Source: Rickettsia typhi
GTDB lineage: Bacteria > Pseudomonadota > Alphaproteobacteria > Rickettsiales > UBA1997
Assembly (NCBI GenBank): GCA_945906835.1
Contig: CAMDRL010000029.1
Span: forward strand, 1-11,433
DNA: 11,433 nt
Reading direction: 5' to 3'
The position numbers were made by a program, and so were the translations under genes. Each line of letters starts with the position of its first letter. Positions within the stretch are counted from its first letter, which is position 1. Under the pieces are notes generated by a model, which worked only from the letters and a program-made list of their open reading frames with translations, was not told where the DNA came from and made no database searches. Of the stretch, positions 6,294-11,433 are shown piece by piece.

Positions 6294-7862
6294 TTAAATT
6301 AAGTTAAGTTTTTGCGGTTTTCTTTTTTTCGATTTCAGCCAAATAACAATCATCATTCTGGTTAAAACAATAGCAGTAAACATTGATACAAGAATACCAA
6401 TTGAAAGAGTAGCTGCAAAGCCTTTTACTGGACCATTTCCAAAAGTATAAAGGAAAAATGCTACTATTAGAGATGTGATATTGGAGTCAGTAATAGTGCG
6501 AAATGCTTGAGAAAAACCTTGGTCAATTGCGGTAAAAATAGTTTTTTTGTCGCGCAATTCTTCTTTGATTCTTTCAAAAATCAAAACATTGGCATCAACA
6601 GACATGCCCATTGTAAGAACTATACCAGCGATTCCAGGAAGTGTTAAAGTGGCTCCTAATAATGATAAAATTGCTAAAATTCCCACAATGTTGAAAAACA
6701 TGGCAATATCAGCTATCAAACCAAAAAATCCGTAAAAGAGAATCATAAAGAAGGCTACAAAAACAAGCCCCGCAACCGCAGCAATTGTACCACTTTTAAT
6801 TGAGTCTAAACCAAGAGATGGACCAACAGTTCTCTCTTCAACAATTTTTAAAGGAGCCGGAAGAGCACCAGCTCTTAAAAGTAAAGCAACTTCTGCCGCT
6901 TCTTCAGCGGTAAAACTTCCAGAAATTACCCCAGATCCTTGATTGATAACAGTATTAATTCTTGGAGCAGTAACAACTTTACCATCCAAAACAATAGCAA
7001 AAAATTTACCAATGTTATCTTTGGTAATTTGGGCAAATTTTCTTGATCCAATATCGTTAAATCTAAAGGCAACTGCTGGCTCACCTTCATGATAAGTTGG
7101 ACTAGCATCTGTTAGTAAATCACCACTTAAAATCACTTCTTTTTTAATTAAATAAGCGCGACCCTGAACATCATATAATTTTTCAGAATCTATATTGGCA
7201 ACAGTAGAGCCATTGTTGGAGAAAGTTTCGTCAGAAACAAAATGAAATGACATTTTAGCAGTTTTTCCTAAAACTGATTTTATTTCATTAGAATTTTCAA
7301 TTCCAGGAACTTGCAATAAAATTCTATTTTGACCTTGAGCTTGAATTGTTGGCTCTTTAGTTCCACTTTCATCAACTCTTCTTCTAACAATTTCAATTGA
7401 TTGTTTTACAAGATTTTCTTCCATAAGAAGAATTTCTGCATCTGAAAAATAAATTTCAAATTGGCCATCATTTTCAACAACTTCAACTCTCTTACTAGCC
7501 TTCTTGATGAGCTTTTTTGCTGCTTTTTGTTGCTCTATATCAGCTAAAGAAAAAATAATTTTAGAGCCAGTAATTTCTGGCACGGTTCTGATAGATTCAT
7601 CTCTGAAATTTGCTTTAATTTCATTTTTTACATTATTCAGTTGCTCTTTGATGTAATAATCGAAATCAACTTCCAACATCAAGTGTGAGCCTCCTTTCAA
7701 ATCAAGACCAAGATTAACTTTTTGATTTGGAAAAATTTTTGTTATTTTCTTCACCAATTCTGAATTAGAATCTTTAGGAATAATTGATGGAATAGCGTAG
7801 AATAAAGATAATAAACAAATTGCTATGATTGTGGCAATTTTTGATTTTGAAAAATTTAGCAT
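6294..7862 (-). CDS. secD: Protein translocase subunit SecD
   Basis: Inner-membrane Sec accessory protein of the RND superfamily that, with SecF, uses the proton gradient to help pull preproteins across and release them in the periplasm. The first membrane segment is residues about 8-28. It is followed by the hallmark LGLDLKGGSHLMLEVD (51-66), the large periplasmic domain with IVRRRVDESGTKEPTIQ (158-174), and RAGALPAPLKIVEERTVGPSLG (330-351). Five more membrane segments lie at about 358-378, 381-401, 408-428, 459-475 and 483-507, including GMSVDANVLIFERIKEEL. The 522 residues are within the usual range. secF, the usual neighbour, is not here; lptD follows after 14 bases. Upstream, a 116-base palindromic element separates secD from yajC. 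No Shine-Dalgarno site is seen before the ATG. Confidence 0.97.
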   Translation of the reverse strand: MLNFSKSKIATIIAICLLSLFYAIPSIIPKDSNSELVKKITKIFPNQKVNLGLDLKGGSHLMLEVDFDYYIKEQLNNVKNEIKANFRDESIRTVPEITGSKIIFSLADIEQQKAAKKLIKKASKRVEVVENDGQFEIYFSDAEILLMEENLVKQSIEIVRRRVDESGTKEPTIQAQGQNRILLQVPGIENSNEIKSVLGKTAKMSFHFVSDETFSNNGSTVANIDSEKLYDVQGRAYLIKKEVILSGDLLTDASPTYHEGEPAVAFRFNDIGSRKFAQITKDNIGKFFAIVLDGKVVTAPRINTVINQGSGVISGSFTAEEAAEVALLLRAGALPAPLKIVEERTVGPSLGLDSIKSGTIAAVAGLVFVAFFMILFYGFFGLIADIAMFFNIVGILAILSLLGATLTLPGIAGIVLTMGMSVDANVLIFERIKEELRDKKTIFTAIDQGFSQAFRTITDSNITSLIVAFFLYTFGNGPVKGFAATLSIGILVSMFTAIVLTRMMIVIWLKSKKRKPQKLNLI

Positions 7863-7908
7863 GATTTTTAGATTTTTTTGAACAGTTTTAATTATGAATG
7901 CACCTCAG

Positions 7909-8024
7909 TCTACCGCCCCTAACCGCTCCTTATCAAGGAGGGGGACTAAAAGTGCTCCCTCTTTATAAAGGAGTGAGTCTAAAAGTATTCCCCTCCTTGT
8001 TAAGGAGGGGTTAGGGGCGGTAGA
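7909..8024. repeat. Palindromic MITE/REP-like element between yajC and secD
   Basis: The ends are inverted repeats: both arms read TCTACCGCCCCTAACC from the outside and continue into CTCCTTATCAAGGAGGG (left) or CTCCTTAACAAGGAGGGG (right), about 35 bases with two or three mismatches. Each arm is itself a small hairpin (CTCCTT-nnn-AAGGAG, left at 7926-7940). A third, imperfect hairpin module lies in the middle, part of a 33-base tandem unit that starts with CTAAAAGT at 7946 and 7979. Outside the arms GAATG (7896-7900) and CATTC (8031-8035) also pair, so the element may reach 7896-8035. It is richer in G and C than its surroundings and is closely related to the element at 11277-11433. It contains no ORF of note. 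Confidence 0.85.
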
Positions 8025-8039
8025 TTAAAGCATTCAAAT

Positions 8040-8426
8040 CTATTTTTTGTTTTTCTTAACTACTCCCTCTTCCTTCTTGCGATCCTTATCAGTTTTTACC
8101 AAATCAGCAACATGATTCTTAAGAATTTTAATAGTCACACCATCAGCAATTTCAACTTCCAAAGTTCCATCTTCTTTATTAATTCCCGTAACAACTCCAA
8201 TAATTCCACCAGTTGTTACAACTTTGGTGTGAGTTTTAAGGCTATTCACCATTTCTTGATGATCTTTATATTTCTTACTTTGCGGCCTGATAATTAAAAA
8301 ATAGAAAACCCCAAAGATTAATATTAACGGCACAAAGCTGGAAAGTGAAAAATCTGGAGAAGTATTTGAAGCTGCAACATTAGAAGCTTGAGCCATTGCA
8401 TCGCTCATAAAAATTTGGTTAAACAT
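8040..8426 (-). CDS. yajC: Preprotein translocase accessory subunit YajC
   Basis: Small inner-membrane protein that associates with SecDF and the holotranslocon. The 128-residue product has a single membrane helix (about 29-46) followed by the family motif FYFLIIRPQSKKYKDHQEMVNSLK (41-64) and the VVTTGGIIGVV segment (69-79), then a Lys-rich tail. The N-terminus has about 28 residues before the helix, long for the family, and M7 or M11 could be the true start; none has a clear Shine-Dalgarno site. The adjacent secD confirms the assignment. Confidence 0.95.
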   Translation of the reverse strand: MFNQIFMSDAMAQASNVAASNTSPDFSLSSFVPLILIFGVFYFLIIRPQSKKYKDHQEMVNSLKTHTKVVTTGGIIGVVTGINKEDGTLEVEIADGVTIKILKNHVADLVKTDKDRKKEEGVVKKNKK

Positions 8427-8470
8427 TTTTAAAAAAATTAAGGTTGGTATAATTATTGTAGATTTTCATT

Positions 8471-8659
8471 TTATTCACTTTTCAGCAGAAGATCTTTCAA
8501 TCTTTCCACACTTTCACTTTTCTGATCTGCCGTAGCTTTTTCAGGGTTGTTTGGATCAGGCATTTCGGCAAAATTTGGTGGTACAATTAAAGGATCTTCA
8601 ACTTTTTTAGCACATGAAAAAGCCAATAGAATAAAAGACCAATAAAGTAATTTTTTCAT
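8471..8659 (-). CDS. Short lipoprotein, DUF3035/BamF-like
   Basis: A 62-residue probable lipoprotein: MKK start, hydrophobic residues 4-14, and a lipobox-like LAFSC with the lipidation cysteine at C16 (the -3 position is Ala, slightly non-canonical). The following A17 is compatible with outer-membrane sorting. The mature part contains DPLIVPPNFAEMPDP (22-36), which resembles the PLVVPP-F-RPP motif of alphaproteobacterial DUF3035 lipoproteins, a family that includes the BamF subunit of the outer-membrane protein assembly complex in Caulobacter. The C-terminus (ESVERLKDLLLKSE) is a likely amphipathic helix. BamF proteins are longer, so this would be a reduced version. It lies five bases after lspA, whose product would process it. 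The family call rests on a short motif and context. Confidence 0.7.
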   Translation of the reverse strand: MKKLLYWSFILLAFSCAKKVEDPLIVPPNFAEMPDPNNPEKATADQKSESVERLKDLLLKSE

Positions 8660-8664
8660 TTTAT

Positions 8665-9180
8665 TTATTTTTGATTTTTAAAAACAAAATCTTCCAGAAG
8701 TAAAATCATAACACCGATAAAAACAAAAGAATCAGCTAAATTAAAGGCTGGCCAGTGATATGATGCAATATGAAAATCTAAAAAATCTGCAACTGCGCCA
8801 TATCTTGCCCGATCAATTAAATTTCCAAAAGCTCCACCAATAATAAAACCAATAGCGTAAGCTATGTGGATCTTTTTATTATTATAAAGCCAGAAAGAAA
8901 GAATCAGAGCAATAATTAACTGCACTAAACAGAAAATTATTTGACTATTTTCAAGGTTACTAAACATACCAAAACTAATGCCATGATTCCAAACATAGGC
9001 TATGCTAAAGAAGCTGGTAACCTTAATTTCAGGATGTTTTGTAACTTGTTCAAAAGCAATATTTTCTAATATAGCAAAGGTTATTCTTTTGGTCAGCAAA
9101 TCAAAAAAAGCCACCAAAAAAGCAATAGAAATTCCTAAGAAAAATAGCTTTTTTTCTTTTAAAAATTTAGGTAAATTCAT
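8665..9180 (-). CDS. lspA: Lipoprotein signal peptidase (signal peptidase II)
   Basis: Inner-membrane aspartyl protease that removes the signal peptide of diacylglyceryl-prolipoproteins. The 171-residue product has four membrane segments (about 12-29, 80-98, 105-120 and 148-165). The catalytic pair is D132 in GNLIDRARYGAVADFLDF and D150 in FNLADSF. N120, R124 and N147 of the conserved motifs are also present, as is the WNHGISFGMF motif (64-73). It is the first gene of the minus-strand envelope cluster and overlaps no other gene. The region upstream is shared with divergent fmt. No Shine-Dalgarno site precedes the ATG. Confidence 0.97.
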   Translation of the reverse strand: MNLPKFLKEKKLFFLGISIAFLVAFFDLLTKRITFAILENIAFEQVTKHPEIKVTSFFSIAYVWNHGISFGMFSNLENSQIIFCLVQLIIALILSFWLYNNKKIHIAYAIGFIIGGAFGNLIDRARYGAVADFLDFHIASYHWPAFNLADSFVFIGVMILLLEDFVFKNQK

Positions 9181-9189
9181 TTAGTTTTG

Positions 9190-9217
9190 TTGAGATAAAT
9201 ATGAGCTGGAATATAAG
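9190..9217 (+). promoter_or_regulatory. Candidate sigma-70 promoter for fmt
   Basis: TTGAGA (9190-9195), a 16-base spacer and TATAAG (9212-9217) each match the -35 and -10 consensus at 5 of 6 bases. Transcription would start near 9224, leaving a leader of about 55 bases before fmt. It lies in the 99-base divergent region between lspA and fmt, which also contains a partly repeated AGCTGGAA motif (9204-9211 and 9217-9224). Confidence 0.45.
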
Positions 9218-9279
9218 CTGGAAGAGATTAAGTTCATTATTAGCTTAATTCAATAGATAATTTAAATTTACCAAAAAAC

Positions 9280-10227
9280 ATGAAAATAATCTTCATGGGC
9301 ACGCCGTCTTTTTCTTGCCCAACATTAGAGAAACTCATTACTGATAAAGATTTTGAGGTTGTAGCGGTTTATACAAGAGAACCACAAATTGCGGGTCGAG
9401 GACATAAAATTACCAATTCTGCAATTCATGATTTAGCTCTAAAACATAATATCAAAGTTATCACGCCAAAAACTCTAAAAACCCCTGAATCACAAAAAGA
9501 GTTTCTTGATCTTAAAGCTTACGCAGCAGTGGTTGTGGCTTACGGGCTAATTTTACCAGAAACAATTCTTCAAGGCACCAAATTTGGCTGCATTAATATT
9601 CACCCTTCCCTTTTACCAAGATGGCGGGGAGCAGCTCCAATTCAACGCACTTTAATGGCGGGAGATGAAGAAACTGGCATTACTATTATAAAAATGGATA
9701 AGGGCGTTGATAGCGGTGATATGATCTGCCAAGAAAAATTCACTCTTGATAAAAAAGAAAATTATAAAAATTTAGCTGAAAAGTTTTCTCAAATGGGCGC
9801 GGAAATTTTAGTTAAAACTTTAAAAAATATTCGCGATGGAGATTTTAAACTAACTGAACAAAAGCATGATTTAAGTACTTATGCCAAAAAAATAGAAAAA
9901 GAAGAATGCGCCATTGATTGGAATTTAAGCGCAGTTGAAATTGATCAAAAAATTCGTGGTTTATGCGGTTCTCTTGAGGCACATTTTTATTATAACGAAG
10001 AGAAAATAAAAATTTTTGCTGCGGAAATTTCTACAGAAAATTCTCCAATAAATTCTGATGAAAAAAATATTGGAAAAATTCTTAATGAACAATTTTGGAT
10101 TGGCTGTAAAGAAGGTAAAATCAGACCAACAATTTTGCAAAGACCTGGTAAAAAAGCTGTAACTATTAATGAGTTTTTACTTGGATTTAAACCAGAAGTT
10201 GGAGCTTCTCTTAATCAGGCTTATTAG
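9280..10227 (+). CDS. fmt: Methionyl-tRNA formyltransferase
   Basis: Transfers a formyl group from 10-formyl-tetrahydrofolate to Met-tRNA(fMet) for translation initiation. The 315-residue product begins with the Rossmann motif [19 protein letters not shown], followed by the [11 protein letters not shown] loop (31-41). The catalytic N106 and H108 are in [19 protein letters not shown] and D144 is in GVDSGD, at the same positions as in E. coli Fmt. The C-terminal tRNA-binding domain (about 205-315) contains [16 protein letters not shown]. The usual proline-rich PWPGA-type motif is here CGSLEAHF, a local divergence. The deformylase gene def, a common neighbour, is not in the window. The last 17 bases overlap the end of lpxD on the other strand. 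No Shine-Dalgarno site is seen. Confidence 0.97.
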   Translation: MKIIFMGTPSFSCPTLEKLITDKDFEVVAVYTREPQIAGRGHKITNSAIHDLALKHNIKVITPKTLKTPESQKEFLDLKAYAAVVVAYGLILPETILQGTKFGCINIHPSLLPRWRGAAPIQRTLMAGDEETGITIIKMDKGVDSGDMICQEKFTLDKKENYKNLAEKFSQMGAEILVKTLKNIRDGDFKLTEQKHDLSTYAKKIEKEECAIDWNLSAVEIDQKIRGLCGSLEAHFYYNEEKIKIFAAEISTENSPINSDEKNIGKILNEQFWIGCKEGKIRPTILQRPGKKAVTINEFLLGFKPEVGASLNQAY

Positions 10228-11233
10228 ATTTAACAAGCTTATTCAATTTACTATTAATCTTATGCCAATCACGAATTGGCAAAGCAGGAATTCCAGCTAA
10301 AGCTTGCATTGGCAGGGCATCTCTCATCAAGCCACTCATGCCAGCAATTTTTGCGCCATCACCAATTGAAATGTGACCACCAATACTACAATTTCCACCT
10401 ATTTGCACAAAGCTTCCTATTGTAGTACTTCCAGCAACGGCAGTAGTTCCAGCAATTACCGAGCCTTTTCCTATTTTTACATTATGACCAATTTGCACTA
10501 AATTATCAATTTTAACGCCATCACTGATTACAGTATTCTCAATTGCGCCACGATCAACACAACTATTGGCGCCAATTTCAACATCGTTACCAATTTCAAC
10601 AATTCCCAGTTGAATAATTTTATGATTCACGCCTTGATTATGAGCAAATCCAAAACCATCTTGACCAATCTTCGCCCCATTAAAAAAGGCACAATTATTT
10701 CCAATAATAGCATATGAAATAACCGCATTAGCATTTATGATACAATTATCGCCAATCACAGAATTATCCAGAATTGAAGAATTTGGACCAATGAAACAAT
10801 TTTTTCCAATTTTCACATTTTTTCCAACATAAGCATTAGGAGCGATTTTTGTTCCCTCGCCAATTAAAGCGGTTGGATGAATTAATTTTGCATCAGAAAA
10901 TTCCACTTCTTTTTCTTGGTAAAAACTTTCAGCTAATTTTGCATAAGCGAAATAAGGATTTTTATGAATAAGAATAGCCATTCCTTGCGGGGCTTTGGCG
11001 GCATATTTTTCTTCAACTAAACAACATCCAGCTTGAGAAGATTGAAATTTGTCAAAATATTGACCTGAATTTAGAAAAGAAATTTGGTTTTTATTAGCTT
11101 TTTCTAAGGTTGATATATCTTGAATTTTTTGATCTTGGTTTGCATCCCCAAATATAATAGCTCCAGTAATTTCAGCTATTTGTTTTATAGTTAGAAATTC
11201 AAATTTTTTATTGAAGAATTGTGCTCTGATCAT
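10211..11233 (-). CDS. lpxD: UDP-3-O-acylglucosamine N-acyltransferase LpxD
   Basis: Third step of lipid A synthesis: transfers a 3-hydroxyacyl chain from acyl carrier protein to the amino group of UDP-3-O-acylglucosamine, in the cytoplasm. The N-terminal uridine-binding domain (about 10-110) is followed by a left-handed beta-helix of hexapeptide repeats (about 117-300). H250 in [12 protein letters not shown] corresponds to the catalytic His, and GQDGFGFA (190-197) is the family signature. A C-terminal helical part (about 318-340) completes it. I chose the ATG at 11233, giving 340 residues, close to the usual length. A longer reading from TTG at 11290 would add 19 residues (including [10 protein letters not shown]) encoded partly by the palindromic element, with no family counterpart. 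Neither start has a Shine-Dalgarno site. The usual neighbours bamA, fabZ and lpxA are not in view. Confidence 0.95.
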   Translation of the reverse strand: MIRAQFFNKKFEFLTIKQIAEITGAIIFGDANQDQKIQDISTLEKANKNQISFLNSGQYFDKFQSSQAGCCLVEEKYAAKAPQGMAILIHKNPYFAYAKLAESFYQEKEVEFSDAKLIHPTALIGEGTKIAPNAYVGKNVKIGKNCFIGPNSSILDNSVIGDNCIINANAVISYAIIGNNCAFFNGAKIGQDGFGFAHNQGVNHKIIQLGIVEIGNDVEIGANSCVDRGAIENTVISDGVKIDNLVQIGHNVKIGKGSVIAGTTAVAGSTTIGSFVQIGGNCSIGGHISIGDGAKIAGMSGLMRDALPMQALAGIPALPIRDWHKINSKLNKLVKSNKPD

Positions 11234-11276
11234 TTTGTTGGTTTTGTTGGTTTTTTTGTAGACCGAATGTGTTTTA

Positions 11277-11433
11277 TCTACCGCCCCCAACCCCTCCTTA
11301 TCAAGGAGGGAAGAATTTAAAGCTTCCTCCTTATCAAGGGGGGAGAAAATAGCCTAAACGGCTATTTTCGGCAATAACCCGTTTTGTGCTAAAGGATTCC
11401 CCTCCTTGATAAGGAGGGGTTAGGGGCGGTAGA
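11277..11433. repeat. Second palindromic element upstream of lpxD (reaches window end)
   Basis: Same family as 7909-8024. The left arm starts TCTACCGCCCCCAACCCC at 11277. The right arm ends GGGGTTAGGGGCGGTAGA at 11433, and its last 35 or so bases match the right arm of the other copy with about one difference. It carries CTCCTT-nnn-AAGGAG hairpins in both arms, a related central module (CCTCCTTATCAAGGGGGG) and, unlike the other copy, an inserted segment. That segment contains a perfect inverted repeat GAAAATAGCC/GGCTATTTTC (11345-11369) with a 5-base loop. The left edge is 44 bases upstream of the lpxD ATG; a GAATG at 11265-11269 matches the outer flank of the first copy. Confidence 0.85.

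Noticed and set aside
6083..6307. 74-residue plus-strand frame across the lptD start and secD end
   Set aside because: Antisense shadow of two well-supported genes with no motif.
6926..7108. 60-residue leucine-rich frame inside secD
   Set aside because: Out-of-frame shadow of secD, no start signal.
7909..8024. CRISPR array, because of repeated CTCCTT...AAGGAG units
   Set aside because: The units are palindromes separated by short, related sequences inside one inverted repeat, not direct repeats with unique spacers, and there are no cas genes.

Overview
The window is AT-rich bacterial DNA with a dense set of envelope-biogenesis genes. LptD, LpxD, LspA, YajC and SecD indicate a Gram-negative bacterium. 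A short lipoprotein with a PLIVPPNF motif directly after lspA resembles the DUF3035/BamF lipoproteins of Alphaproteobacteria. With the low GC, homopolymer-rich reading frames, an insertion sequence and intergenic palindromic elements, this points to an AT-rich alphaproteobacterium, perhaps a host-associated lineage such as Rickettsiales or Holosporales. That assignment is inference, since no rRNA or other decisive marker is present.

Layout. Positions 1-1000 hold two unrecognised genes facing each other: a small secreted or membrane-anchored protein (+) and a 217-residue soluble protein (-). Positions about 1067-2362 hold an IS3-family insertion sequence on the minus strand, with orfA (helix-turn-helix) and orfB (intact DDE triad). 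The two frames meet at a run of nine A, and a large quasi-palindrome covers the orfA ribosome binding site. Positions 2427-3718 hold a trxA operon whose second gene is a glutamine-synthetase-like protein reduced to the catalytic domain, with altered active-site positions. A 383-base gap (3719-4101) carries hairpins, a good candidate trxA promoter and no recognised gene. Positions 4102-9180 form a minus-strand series read in the order lspA, BamF-like lipoprotein gene, yajC, palindromic element, secD, lptD. After a divergent promoter region, fmt runs on the plus strand (9280-10227) and overlaps the tail of lpxD (minus strand, 10211-11233) by 17 bases. A second palindromic element (11277-11433) lies just upstream of lpxD and reaches the window end.

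How it fits together. LspA matures lipoproteins, including probably its neighbour. YajC and SecD assist Sec export of outer-membrane proteins such as LptD. LptD inserts lipopolysaccharide whose lipid A needs LpxD. Fmt (initiator tRNA formylation) and thioredoxin are housekeeping.

The most unusual items are: (1) two modular palindromic elements built from CTCCTT-nnn-AAGGAG hairpins with shared terminal inverted repeats; (2) the A9 junction of the IS3 element, which places orfB in +1 rather than the usual -1 phase, so that losing one A would fuse the two genes; (3) the hairpin that could mask the orfA ribosome binding site; (4) the stripped-down glutamine-synthetase-like protein. I found no CRISPR array, tRNA or rRNA.
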